From Chitinophagales bacterium (GTDB taxonomy: Bacteria > Bacteroidota > Bacteroidia > Chitinophagales > JADIYW01): a stretch of 64,000 bases of DNA. The position numbers and the translations under genes are program-made. A model generated the notes under the pieces. That model saw only the letters and a program-made list of their open reading frames with translations, had not been told where the DNA came from and made no database searches. The stretch covers positions 310,001 through 374,000 of the forward strand of contig JACJXT010000012.1 of NCBI GenBank assembly GCA_020636535.1, in the 5' to 3' direction. This document shows, piece after piece, positions 54,076 to 63,438 of the stretch (its first letter is position 1; each line of letters begins with the position of its first letter).

Positions 54076-57000
54076 TTACTGTTTCACTATCTTTTTGATG
54101 CCAATTAGTTCTTTAGTTTGTGTGTCTTCTACTGCTATGAAATAAGCTCCTGTTGCAATGGAAGATAAGTCTATATTAATATTATTGTTTGTGATATTGG
54201 TAAGCACTTTTAATCTTTTGCCTTCTATGTTGACAATAGAAATATCTACGCTTTGCTGTGTGCTTGGTTTTGATAGTTCTATATTCACCATACTATTAAA
54301 TGGATTTGGATAAGCATTGATACCAACATCATATTTTTTCTCAAGTATTGCTGTGGTTACTCTGAGGTTAGAGACTAATGTATTGGTTACTGTATTGGTA
54401 ATAACTGGATAGTTAGTGAACTTGTCAAATACAATGTTTGCTGTATTATTTATGACTGTGTTCTCTGGTAAGTCTTTCTTTGGCTTGATGCTAAAGGAAA
54501 CAAAACCTTGACTTGCAACTTCATTAGTAGCACTATCTGGCAAAATGATTGGATGAAAAGTAAACGACAATTCATGATACTCATTAGCTGTACCAATATT
54601 ATAAGTTTGTTTTTGTATTTGTAAATTACTGTGTGATGCTGCTATAAATTTGAATGTGTTAATATCTAAATTTTTATCTAAAGAATCGGTGATTTGTACA
54701 TGAAAAGCCGTATCGTTTCCTGTATTTTGAAAACGAATGATATAGATAATGTCTTCATCTTTGTAAGTTAGGTTATTCTCACCTTCACCTTTTGGATTGG
54801 CTTGTTTGTCGTTTGGATCAAATGAGCAAAAAATTAGAGAATAAAAAGGACCATTGATAGCAATTTCATCGTAGCTTGGTTTTTTTGCTTTACAGTCATC
54901 TGTATCAATATCGCCATCACCATCAATATCTGTGATTGGTACAATATCACAATCATAAAAGATATAGTCATTATAGCCAAAACTATCAATTGCACTTAAT
55001 GGTACTTCTAAAACTACATAGTGGTCATTATCTGCTGCTGTACAATGGCAGATTGTAACCTTATCGGTTGTAGTACTTCCTGTATTATTATGATATGCTG
55101 TAGCATTGTTATACAAAACTGGCACTACTGCTTGAGCAGAAAGCGTTAATGTATCTCCAGCAAAACTTTGGTCTGCGACTGTGTAGTATTGTATTATCGT
55201 TTTGCTCTCTGTTGGATATAAATCATCAAAGAACCAAAAGCGTTCACTACCTGAAGTACTATCTGTTGGCGTATTATTTGGACTATCCACATATGTAATT
55301 AGGTTTTCTTCTGTTACTGTAACATAACCATTTAGTTTTGTAGTTCCTGTATTAGTATAGGTTATTTGAAAAGGAATATCTCTAGCACATCTTGTATTGG
55401 CTTGAGCTATATTGGTAAATTTTAAATCATTAATTAAATGCTTAGGTGTAAAGCCAAAATAAAGTGTATCTGTTGTATTATAGTTTGAAAGATCTAAATT
55501 ATATACTTCAGGTATTGTTGTTTGCATCCAGTTAGTATCTATAATAGCAGAAATAACATAAGCTCCTGTATCTAAAACAAAAAGTGCATAACCATCACTA
55601 CTAGTAAAAACGCCTAATTCATTAGGTGCTACTAATATCTCTGCAAAATTTAAAAGTCGTTCACTACCATCTTGTACTCCATTGTTATTTTCATCATAGA
55701 ATGCTATTGCTTTAATTAATGGTTTTTCAATTAAATTTTGACGCCAGAATAATTGTACTATAGATGATATTAATAAATCAGAAATACCATCTCCATCAAT
55801 ATCTGGTGTAAGTATGGAATGAAGATAATCATCTGTTATATCATTAACTATTGTATATGCTACGGTAAATAATCCAGTACTATCGTCTTTACTTAGAATG
55901 GTGGTATTATTTTGTGTTAAACAAACTATATTATTAGTACCATCTCTATCAATATCTGCAATGGTAAATGCCTTGATTGGATTAGCTCCAGTAGTAATGT
56001 CTATACTGTTAAAGATGCCATTGCCATCATTTTTGAACCATGTAAGATTACTGGTATTAGGAATATTGTAAATTAAATCTATACTACTATCATTATCTAC
56101 ATCGGTACTGTATATTTCTGTATAATTACAATTGTTAGTAATAATTTGTGGTGCTGAAAAACTACCACTTCCATTATTTTGATACCACAATAATTTTCCA
56201 CCATTAACTGCTGAAATAATATCTATATGTCCATCGTTGTTTACATCATTAGATAAAAGTGTACAATTATTAAATGTATCTGTAATTGATATTATATTCT
56301 CAGTACTAAAAATATTATTGCCATCATTTTTATACCATGCTAATTTATTGGAGTTAGAAAAAAGAATATCGTTAAAGCCATCGTTGTCAATATCTATAGA
56401 ATGTATAGCAGTTATACTATCGATTATATTTACAAGAGACTGACTAGTAAAGTTGCCATTGCCATTATTTTTATAGTAGGCTATATTATTATCGTTATAA
56501 GTATATAGAATATCTACATTTCCGTTGTTGTTAACATCTGCCAGCTCAACTTGGTTAATATAGTTGACACCAGTTTCTAAAAAGTATGGACTTTCAAAAC
56601 TACCATTGCCTTTATTTTTATACCAGCCAATTCTATTATAAAAATAAAATACAATATCGTTATCTCCATCATTATCTATATCATTAGAATGTATGTTTTT
56701 TGAATAATACAAAGAATCACCATGTACATTTTGATAATTATTAAAATGTTGTACGCCATTGGCATCACTTAGTGAGTAATTGATTTCACTTAAAGAAGTA
56801 TTGAAACCAATACTATTATATAAAAAATCTGGATGGTTGTCCCCATTTAAGTCTTCAAATAAATAACTGAAAAGATATGGTGAATCAAATGTCTCTCTTA
56901 GTGGTAAAGTTTGTTTAATACTAAAATTATCATTACCATCATTTAAATAATAGAAATATTCATAGCTATTATCAATAATTATATCTTTATGATTGTCTGA

Positions 57001-58065
57001 ATTAATATCAACAAGGTCTAATCTTATAGGAAATTGAACAAATATAGTTTGTGCTGGCAACTCTAAAATGCTTTTGTAAAAAGAAAAATTACCCATACCA
57101 TCATTTTTATAAAGATTTACATATATAGAACTTCCACCAGGAATACCACTGCTAGTAGTTGTTACCATAAGGTCTTTATCTCCATCATCTTCTATATCTA
57201 CTAAGTTAGCTGAAAGTATTGAGGTTGTTATGCAATATCCTCCATCCCAAAAAGTTGTACCTCCAATAATTGTCCTTTTTTGAAAATTACCATTGCCATC
57301 ATTTTCAAACCAAAACAAACTATCTGGCATACAAAGTGCTTCAAATAAATGATAATTATAACCTGATAGTTTGTTTACTATATCTATATCTCCATCTAAG
57401 TCTACGTCCACAACACCAGTATTATAAACTAAAGGAGATGGGAATTCTTCACTGGTATTAGGAAAGATATTAGATTGTGCTATAAAATTGCCATTGCCAT
57501 CATTTTGAAACCAAGTATTGTTAAGTCCTACAACATCTAGATTATTATCTCCATTCATATCTGTTAATGCAACTACTCCATCTGACGAATAGGATGGGTT
57601 ATCAAATGGAGTGGTTAAAATGTTGTGCATTGTATTAAATTGTTCATTACCATTATTCTCATACCATTTATAATAACTAGTATCTTCATCTGTATTTTTA
57701 TAATAGACAACTATATCATTATCATTATCACTATCTATGTCTCCAATAAGAAATGGAACAAAAGGATCGCCATAAAAAAAGAAATAAATAGGTAATTTTA
57801 AGTTTATAATATTCTTTGGCTTAGAAAAATGACCCAAACCATCATTTTCAAACCATACTATTTTGTCTTGTATACTATTTGGCTCAAGTATATATGAAAT
57901 AACATCTAAATCACCATCATTATCTAAGTCTGCAGTTGTAGAGTAGGTAGCTCCATTTGCAGCATCAATTAAATGAGCATCGCTAAACGGTTGTGCGTAT
58001 AATTTGCTATTTGTAGTAAGTATTAGAATACATATTAGTGCCAAAAATTTGTAGTAATGCCTCAT
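54076..58065 (-). CDS. FG-GAP/VCBS repeat surface protein with type A T9SS sorting domain
   Basis: 1329 residues from ATG 58065: signal peptide (about 1-23, ending LYAQ), then more than 12 FG-GAP/VCBS repeats with calcium-type DxDxDG loops (DLDNDGDLDVI, DIDNDGDNDIV, DVDLDGDIDIV). Then an SdrD-like B module (FYDENNNGVQDGSERLL), DUF11/DUF7619-like modules (CSFDPNDKQANPKGEGE...IRFQNTGNDTAFHVQITD), and YPNPFNSMVNIEL to the end, the T9SS type A domain. An extracellular beta-propeller protein. I rejected an ATG at 58203, which would read through a repeat. Confidence 0.87.
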   Translation of the reverse strand: MRHYYKFLALICILILTTNSKLYAQPFSDAHLIDAANGATYSTTADLDNDGDLDVISYILEPNSIQDKIVWFENDGLGHFSKPKNIINLKLPIYFFFYGDPFVPFLIGDIDSDNDNDIVVYYKNTDEDTSYYKWYENNGNEQFNTMHNILTTPFDNPSYSSDGVVALTDMNGDNNLDVVGLNNTWFQNDGNGNFIAQSNIFPNTSEEFPSPLVYNTGVVDVDLDGDIDIVNKLSGYNYHLFEALCMPDSLFWFENDGNGNFQKRTIIGGTTFWDGGYCITTSILSANLVDIEDDGDKDLMVTTTSSGIPGGSSIYVNLYKNDGMGNFSFYKSILELPAQTIFVQFPIRLDLVDINSDNHKDIIIDNSYEYFYYLNDGNDNFSIKQTLPLRETFDSPYLFSYLFEDLNGDNHPDFLYNSIGFNTSLSEINYSLSDANGVQHFNNYQNVHGDSLYYSKNIHSNDIDNDGDNDIVFYFYNRIGWYKNKGNGSFESPYFLETGVNYINQVELADVNNNGNVDILYTYNDNNIAYYKNNGNGNFTSQSLVNIIDSITAIHSIDIDNDGFNDILFSNSNKLAWYKNDGNNIFSTENIISITDTFNNCTLLSNDVNNDGHIDIISAVNGGKLLWYQNNGSGSFSAPQIITNNCNYTEIYSTDVDNDSSIDLIYNIPNTSNLTWFKNDGNGIFNSIDITTGANPIKAFTIADIDRDGTNNIVCLTQNNTTILSKDDSTGLFTVAYTIVNDITDDYLHSILTPDIDGDGISDLLISSIVQLFWRQNLIEKPLIKAIAFYDENNNGVQDGSERLLNFAEILVAPNELGVFTSSDGYALFVLDTGAYVISAIIDTNWMQTTIPEVYNLDLSNYNTTDTLYFGFTPKHLINDLKFTNIAQANTRCARDIPFQITYTNTGTTKLNGYVTVTEENLITYVDSPNNTPTDSTSGSERFWFFDDLYPTESKTIIQYYTVADQSFAGDTLTLSAQAVVPVLYNNATAYHNNTGSTTTDKVTICHCTAADNDHYVVLEVPLSAIDSFGYNDYIFYDCDIVPITDIDGDGDIDTDDCKAKKPSYDEIAINGPFYSLIFCSFDPNDKQANPKGEGENNLTYKDEDIIYIIRFQNTGNDTAFHVQITDSLDKNLDINTFKFIAASHSNLQIQKQTYNIGTANEYHELSFTFHPIILPDSATNEVASQGFVSFSIKPKKDLPENTVINNTANIVFDKFTNYPVITNTVTNTLVSNLRVTTAILEKKYDVGINAYPNPFNSMVNIELSKPSTQQSVDISIVNIEGKRLKVLTNITNNNINIDLSSIATGAYFIAVEDTQTKELIGIKKIVKQ

Positions 58066-58160
58066 AGGAATGATTTTTTGCCATAAATATAAATAAATTA
58101 AATAAACTATCCTTGCTTTTTTGTAGGATATATTTGTTAATTCTTTTGTTTTAATTTGGA

Positions 58161-58185
58161 GAGATTCTTCGCTTCGCTCAGAATG
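58161..58185. repeat. REP-like 25-mer, copy at the IS110 3' side
   Basis: GAGATTCTTCGCTTCGC followed by TCAGAATG. Identical over all 25 bases, same orientation, to 59746-59770. Confidence 0.75.
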
Positions 58186-59245
58186 TTCTGTGCTTAAAAA
58201 CAAACTTTTTGCATAAAATTTTCATTATATACTTCTTTATTTTTTGCTATTGCAAAGGCTTGTTTTAATAACTTATTAGCTATTGCTATTTTTACTACTC
58301 TTTCTGCTTTGCCTTTGGCAATTAATCTTTCATACATTGCTATACATGCTTTATTTAGTTTCTTGGCTGACCAACTACACATATACAATAACTTCCTTAT
58401 TTGCGATTGTCCCATTTTACAAATATGTCCTCTGCCTCGCACACTTGTTCCTGATTCATACTTTCTCGGACTTAGTCCTACATATGCAATTAACTGTCTA
58501 TAATTATCAAATTTTTTAAAATTATTGGTAATTACAGTTAACATGACGGCTGTTTTTTTACCTATACCTGGTATTGTTGCTAAACGCTCTAGAGTGTCTC
58601 CGTATGTTTGTTCTGATAATAATCTAAATCTTGTTTCTAATTTTTCTTTTCTTCTTTTTAGGGTTTTTATATGTTGATTTAGTTCTTGCTTTAATGATGA
58701 ACTTAGTATACCACTGCTCGTATGTGCTTCTAACTGATGTTGTGTCTGACTTACTTGTTTACTTAATAACTCTATTGTGGAATATAGTTGTTTTAACTCC
58801 ATTACTTCTTTATCTTGAGATTGCCATAACTCTGGATTTTGTTCTATACCATACATTGCTATGGTTTGTGCGTCTTTCTTATCTGTCTTTGCTCTTTGAA
58901 GTTTCATTTGACTGTATCTTCTTATAACCAAAGGATTTACTACACTTACTTTTATATTATTCATTTCTAAATACAAAGCTAATTGTAGATAATAACTGCC
59001 ACTTGCTTCCATTACAACATGACTCTGTTCTGAAATAAACTTACATAACTTTTTAAATCCAAGTTTGTTGTTTTCTAATACATGATGTTGCCATTTACTA
59101 GTTTTGCTGTCTAATAATGCTACATCAAATGTTTGTTTACTAATGTCAATTCCTATAACTTTACTCATAATATTGTTTTTTTGTGAAAAGTAATACTACA
59201 CTAACTTATCTATCCTTAATACAAGCTTTATGCTTAATGTTCTGT
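58182..59245 (-). mobile_element. IS110-family insertion sequence (boundaries tentative)
   Basis: The IS110 transposase gene (58194-59168) is bracketed by a 10-base direct repeat AATGTTCTGT at 58182-58191 and 59236-59245, possibly the core duplication. The 3' non-coding end would be only a few bases and the 5' end about 70. That is short for a bridge RNA, so the true left end may extend into the tandem array from 59263. Boundaries are uncertain. Confidence 0.5.
58194..59168 (-). CDS. IS110-family transposase (DEDD type)
   Basis: 324 residues. N-terminal RuvC-like domain with Asp in VIGIDISKQTFDVALL (about 7), Glu in VVMEASGSYYLQLAL (about 54), Asp pair in RAKTDKKDAQTIA (about 97 and 100). 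A coiled-coil middle follows, then the C-terminal serine domain with LATIPGIGKKTA and AYVGLSPRKYESGTSVRGRG. Members use an RNA guide from the element's non-coding end to pick targets. Full length. Confidence 0.93.
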   Translation of the reverse strand: MSKVIGIDISKQTFDVALLDSKTSKWQHHVLENNKLGFKKLCKFISEQSHVVMEASGSYYLQLALYLEMNNIKVSVVNPLVIRRYSQMKLQRAKTDKKDAQTIAMYGIEQNPELWQSQDKEVMELKQLYSTIELLSKQVSQTQHQLEAHTSSGILSSSLKQELNQHIKTLKRRKEKLETRFRLLSEQTYGDTLERLATIPGIGKKTAVMLTVITNNFKKFDNYRQLIAYVGLSPRKYESGTSVRGRGHICKMGQSQIRKLLYMCSWSAKKLNKACIAMYERLIAKGKAERVVKIAIANKLLKQAFAIAKNKEVYNENFMQKVCF

Positions 59246-59262
59246 TCAAGTTTTTTGTAGTA

Positions 59263-59634
59263 ATGGGTAAAGGGATTAACATTGCGAACGGTCTTTTTGA
59301 CTAATGACAAACTAAAATCTTACTCTTTACCCTTTACTTTTCCTGTTAATAATTTCTACTAATTTAATTATTTATACAAACATAGGATGGGTAAAGGGAT
59401 TAACATTGCGAACGGTCTTTTTGACTAATGACAAACTAAAATCTTACTCTTTACCCTTTACTTTTCCTGTTAATAATTTCTACTAATTTAATTATTTATA
59501 CAAACATAGGATGGGTAAAGGGATTAACATTGCGAACGGTCTTTTTGACTAATGACAAACTAAAATCTTACTCTTTACCCTTTACTTTTCCTGTTAATAA
59601 TTTCTACTAATTTAATTATTTATACAAACATAGG
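59263..59634. repeat. Three tandem copies of a 124-bp unit
   Basis: Units 59263-59386, 59387-59510 and 59511-59634 read as identical by eye; the array ends with a fourth ATG at 59635 and then diverges. Each unit starts ATGGGTAAAGGGATTAAC, contains GGGTAAAG (first unit 59265-59272) inverted against CTTTACCC (59325-59332), and ends ATTTATACAAACATAGG. No coding frame. Directly upstream of the IS110 gene. Confidence 0.92.
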
Positions 59635-59976
59635 ATGACGAGAACAAGTAGAAAAGTTAGAGATGCTATGCATCTTCACAACTTAGGTTATATGTAGATG
59701 CTGAAATCTACCTATTCGGTAGACAGGCAAGTTCAGCAAGAATTGGAGATTCTTCGCTTCGCTCAGAATGGAAGAGTCCATAGATTCCTTCTTTCGAAGG
59801 ACGATTTCTCCTTTATTTTGTTTCTAAATGCACAACGGATTACATATTATGTTTTTATAGTATAGACTTTTCACCACATGATTGCTTATAAAAATACATT
59901 GTGTTTTTTGTACAAATAAAGTAGTGAAATCTTATTGATAATATCTTTTAACAATAAAAAACTTGGCTTAGGTTTT
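59635..59976. repeat. Spacer with nested inverted repeats and REP-like 25-mer
   Basis: TGCTGAA (59699-59705) with TTCAGCA (59732-59738), inner CTACC/GGTAG, form a nested hairpin. The 25-mer GAGATTCTTCGC... follows at 59746-59770. The last 200 bases are AT-rich with no gene. The 3' end of the exported-protein gene is at 59977. Confidence 0.6.
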
Positions 59977-60765
59977 TTAATGAATTTCTACATCAGCATC
60001 GTTGATATAGACTTCATCAGCATTATACATTTCTATAGAGTATGTGCCTCTCTTTGTAAATTTATAATTAGTAGATACAATATTCCAATTTGGTTCTACA
60101 TTAACCTCTAAAGTTTCTATAAAATCATCACCTAGATATATATCAACATAAATTAAATCTGTTTTAAATTCAACATCTCCTTTTAAAATCAAAGCAACAT
60201 CAACATATCCTTTTTCCCTTGGAATTGTAAACTCATCATTCTGACCTTGTACAGCAAAATTATTATTTTTATCTAGCCCAGTTCCAAAAACAATTTCAGT
60301 TTCTTCATAATACCAAGTGTCTACTTCTTCATTATCCTCATCTTCTCTATCATTATAATTAGAGTTAGAACTGCTTGCATTATCTGCATATTTAATAGTT
60401 ACTTCTGTAGAAGCTAGTTCTGTTTTATCTTTTAATGCAATAATTCTGTATTTTCCTGGTTCAGTAAAAAAATAATCGTACAAAGCCCAATTTGAATTAC
60501 TTTCTACATCGAATTTCAAAGTTTCGTATGGTACATATTTCCCATTAAAGTATTTATCAATATATAAATCTAATACTCCTTTAATTGCTTTAGGTTGGTT
60601 GTATAATATATAAACATATCCACCATCTTGTTTTATGCTCCATGTACTGTATATACCACTTGGCTCTCCAGTATTTTCGTTATAGCTTTCGCAAGTAACA
60701 ATTTTTTGTGCATTTGCAACTACAGAGCCAATCATCAATAGTGCAATAAATAGTAGTTTGTTCAT
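59977..60765 (-). CDS. Exported protein with two similar beta domains
   Basis: 262 residues: signal peptide (about 1-19, ending ANA), then two similar modules. Module 1 has GVLDLYIDKYFNGKYVPYETLKFDVESNSNWALYDYFFTEPGKYRI; module 2 has DLIYVDIYLGDDFIETLEVNVEPNWNIVSTNYKFTKRGTYSIEM (both quoted in part). The shared order (xVDIYx, ETLxVxVExNW, GxYxI) points to an internal duplication. An acidic linker joins them. No known family. Monocistronic. Confidence 0.58.
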   Translation of the reverse strand: MNKLLFIALLMIGSVVANAQKIVTCESYNENTGEPSGIYSTWSIKQDGGYVYILYNQPKAIKGVLDLYIDKYFNGKYVPYETLKFDVESNSNWALYDYFFTEPGKYRIIALKDKTELASTEVTIKYADNASSSNSNYNDREDEDNEEVDTWYYEETEIVFGTGLDKNNNFAVQGQNDEFTIPREKGYVDVALILKGDVEFKTDLIYVDIYLGDDFIETLEVNVEPNWNIVSTNYKFTKRGTYSIEMYNADEVYINDADVEIH

Positions 60766-60891
60766 AGTTAGTTATAATTTTTAATCGAAGTTAAATCAAT
60801 TAAATGAATAAAGCTATAGTTGCTTAAAAATTTATAGTGAAAATTAGTTAAAAAAGACAGCTTAATAAATTACTAGTCAATTACTCATATA

Positions 60892-61275
60892 TTAATATGT
60901 TTTGCCATGTAATTTGCCTCTAGTAGTATTGTAGTATAACTTTGTAGTAAGTTGTTTTTCTATGTCGATATTTAAACCACCAACCATATCTAATAAGCGA
61001 ATAATGGCATCTGCAATTTCATCTTCAAACGAATCTTTTATGTTTGCTTCAAAGTTGGTTTTAAAATCTGTTTGTTGATTCGTGTTGAAAGCACTCCAAT
61101 TAGCAAATTTTCCTTTGCGATGTGCTTCCATAGCTTCGCCTAATTCTGATGTAACAAGCATTAGCATTTCACCTACATTGCGTTCTTTATCCCAAAAACC
61201 TTTTGCTTTATTGTCGGTATATATTTGCTGTGCCAATTGATTAATTCCTGTTACAGTATAGTTGTTTTCTGACAT
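60892..61275 (-). CDS. MazG-like nucleotide pyrophosphohydrolase
   Basis: 127 residues. MazG-type metal motif pair: SELGEAMEAHRKGKF (EExxE-like, about 45) and FEDEIADAIIRLLDMVGG (EExxD-like, about 85). It hydrolyses NTPs or dNTPs to monophosphates and diphosphate, as in house-cleaning of modified nucleotides. It lies 7 nt after the ilvE gene on the same strand, so probably co-transcribed. Confidence 0.85.
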   Translation of the reverse strand: MSENNYTVTGINQLAQQIYTDNKAKGFWDKERNVGEMLMLVTSELGEAMEAHRKGKFANWSAFNTNQQTDFKTNFEANIKDSFEDEIADAIIRLLDMVGGLNIDIEKQLTTKLYYNTTRGKLHGKTY

Positions 61276-61282
61276 ATTATAG

Positions 61283-62182
61283 TTAAAAATATTCTAAGAA
61301 ATTGGTGTCTTTTCCTGCTACAATTCTTTTATATCTGTTGTGAAGTAAGTGTCCTATGGTGTCTTCCCATTTTAAGTTTAAAGTATGTCCATTTATACTT
61401 TCAATTCCTGCTACTTCGGTTGCTGTACCTGTAAAAAAAGCACCGTCTGCTTGCATTACTTCTTCTGTTCCGTATTGCTTTTCAATAACTTCGATGCCCA
61501 TTTGTTTAGCAATTTCAATTAGCGTTAAACGCGTAATTCCTGGAAAAATATTATTTAATGGCGGAACAATCAGCTGTCCGTTTTTTTCCATAAAGAAAGA
61601 TGCACCTGGTCCTGTTGCTACATATCCTTCTACATCTAAGATTAAAGCATCATCATACCCTTTTTGTTTGGCTTCTCGTGTTGCTAAAATAGAATTCATA
61701 TAATTTCCTGTTGCTTTTATTTCTACTGGCATTGATTTTGGACTTGGTCTTCGCCAAGAGGAAACCATAATTTTTAGTTTGTTATTAGGATAATATCTGT
61801 TCCATTTCCAGCAAGTCATGAGTACATTTGGTTGGTCTGCATCAACTGCTCTAAGCGTCATATTTTTATCCATAAAAATTAATGGACGAATATATGCTTC
61901 TTTCATATGGTTTTGTTCTATTAATTCGTAAGCAAAATTAATGAGTTCTTGAACTGTATATGGTAGTTTGATATTTAGTTTTTCGGCAGAATTTGCTAAT
62001 CGTTCGAAATGTCGTCTTACTTTAAATAAGTGTGGTCCACTTTGTGTTTGATATGCTCTTATTCCTTCAAAGACACCATAACCGTAATGGAGCGTTTGAT
62101 TGAATGGACTTATCTTAAAATCGTCGACTGGTTTGAACTGTCCATTAAAGAAAAGGATTGATTTATTAGTATGATACAACAT
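61283..62182 (-). CDS. ilvE: Branched-chain amino acid aminotransferase
   Basis: 299 residues, PLP fold type IV. Signatures: PFNQTLHYGYGVFEGIRAYQTQ, the PLP lysine in EIKATGNYMNSILATREAKQKGYDDALILD, EGYVATGPGASFFME and EVMQADGAFFTGTATEVAGIE. It interconverts Leu, Ile, Val and 2-oxo acids with glutamate/2-oxoglutarate in the cytoplasm. A TTTATTTG, one base off the -7 consensus, lies 4 nt before the ATG. Confidence 0.93.
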   Translation of the reverse strand: MLYHTNKSILFFNGQFKPVDDFKISPFNQTLHYGYGVFEGIRAYQTQSGPHLFKVRRHFERLANSAEKLNIKLPYTVQELINFAYELIEQNHMKEAYIRPLIFMDKNMTLRAVDADQPNVLMTCWKWNRYYPNNKLKIMVSSWRRPSPKSMPVEIKATGNYMNSILATREAKQKGYDDALILDVEGYVATGPGASFFMEKNGQLIVPPLNNIFPGITRLTLIEIAKQMGIEVIEKQYGTEEVMQADGAFFTGTATEVAGIESINGHTLNLKWEDTIGHLLHNRYKRIVAGKDTNFLEYF

Positions 62183-62261
62183 CTTGCAAATAAAATTAAC
62201 AATATTATTGAAAATGAGAAAATATTTTATTGAGTAGTAAGACTTTTAGTAGCAGGAATTT

Positions 62262-62345
62262 TGCATAAGGGATAGAACGGATAGCCCACAGCGAGTTGAA
62301 AACGAGCGAGGACTTGAAGTGATAGCCCGACCGTAGGTTATGCCA
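62262..62345. repeat. Dispersed repeat with inverted ends
   Basis: GCATAA (62263-62268) and TTATGC (62338-62343) bound a segment with ATAGCCC twice (62281-62287, 62322-62328) and GGACTTGAAGTGAT. It is more GC-rich than its surroundings and resembles an intergenic repeat seen in many Bacteroidota genomes. No second copy in this window. Confidence 0.45.
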
Positions 62346-62385
62346 TAAACTTAGTCATTTTTAATAGTTGTTTAAAATATATATA

Positions 62386-63438
62386 TTATGATTCTGCTTG
62401 ATTTTGTAAACTACCAGAATATCTATCCCATTTTTCTAGTAGTTGTGTAAAGTTTTCTGGTAGTGCTTGTTCAAAGTACATTTTTTGTTTGTTGGTTGGA
62501 TGTATAAATCCTAGTGATTTGGCATGTAGTGCTTGGTGTGGCATAAGTTGTAAGCAGTTATCAATAAACTGTTTGTACTTTGTATATACTGTTCCTTTTC
62601 TTATTTGGTCGCCACCATAAATTACATCGCCAAAAATAGTATGTCCAATATATTTTAAGTGTACTCTTATTTGATGTGTTCTGCCTGTTTCGAGTTTACA
62701 TTCTACTAGTGTAACAAAGCTGTATCTTTTAATAACTTCGTAATTGGTAGCCGCTGGTTTGCCTTCTAGTCCATCAACATCTACATAAAATATTTTTCTG
62801 TTATTTGGATTCCTTGCAATGTTGCCTTCTATTCTGCCTTTGTCTTCGTCAACATCTCCCCAAGCCAATGCAATATATTTTCTATCAATTGTTCTATCAA
62901 AAAATTGTTTGGCTAAGTGATTTAAAGCCAACTCTGTTTTGCCTATAACCATTAGTCCAGAAGTATATCTATCGATACGATGTACTAAACCTGGTCGAAT
63001 ATCGCCGTTGACATTAGGTAAGTCTTTACAATGCCACAACAAAGCATTGACTAAAGTGCCTGTATAATTACCATGACCTGGATGACATACCATGCCTGCT
63101 GGTTTATTAATTACCATAATATCGTCATCTTCATATATGATATCTAATGGTATATTTTCTGGTTGAACAGTATAATCCCATTTTGGTTCTGGCATTACTA
63201 CACGAATAATGTCGTTGCCTTTGATTTTATAATTGGACTTTACGACTTTATCGTTGACTAAAATATTTTCGGCAGTTGCTGCTTGTTGAATTTTATTACG
63301 AGATACATTAGGAATTTTTTCGGTAAGAAATTTATCTATACGAAGTGGTGATTGACCTTTATCTACAATGAAGCGAAAATGTTCAATCAATTCATCTTCA
63401 TCATGAATGGTGTCAATATCTTTGTCTTCTAAATTCAT
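62386..63438 (-). CDS. RluA-family pseudouridine synthase
   Basis: 350 residues. N-terminal S4 RNA-binding domain (about 32-90: LRIDKFLTEKIPNVSRNKIQQAA). The catalytic Asp is Asp156 in PGLVHRIDRYTSGLMV (HRID in place of the common HRLD). Domain order and length fit RluD-type enzymes that modify 23S rRNA helix 69, but the exact site cannot be read. Its start overlaps the previous gene's stop (ATGA). Confidence 0.9.
   Translation of the reverse strand: MNLEDKDIDTIHDEDELIEHFRFIVDKGQSPLRIDKFLTEKIPNVSRNKIQQAATAENILVNDKVVKSNYKIKGNDIIRVVMPEPKWDYTVQPENIPLDIIYEDDDIMVINKPAGMVCHPGHGNYTGTLVNALLWHCKDLPNVNGDIRPGLVHRIDRYTSGLMVIGKTELALNHLAKQFFDRTIDRKYIALAWGDVDEDKGRIEGNIARNPNNRKIFYVDVDGLEGKPAATNYEVIKRYSFVTLVECKLETGRTHQIRVHLKYIGHTIFGDVIYGGDQIRKGTVYTKYKQFIDNCLQLMPHQALHAKSLGFIHPTNKQKMYFEQALPENFTQLLEKWDRYSGSLQNQAES

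Noticed and set aside
58066..58203. N-terminal extension of the FG-GAP protein starting at 58203.
   Set aside because: It would translate the REP-like 25-mer and overlap the IS110 gene; a good signal peptide begins at 58065.
59263..59634. AATTTCTACT in each 124-bp unit resembles part of a Cas12a direct repeat, suggesting a CRISPR array.
   Set aside because: The matching GTAGA arm is missing, units are identical over the whole 124 bases with no variable spacers, and no cas gene is in the window.
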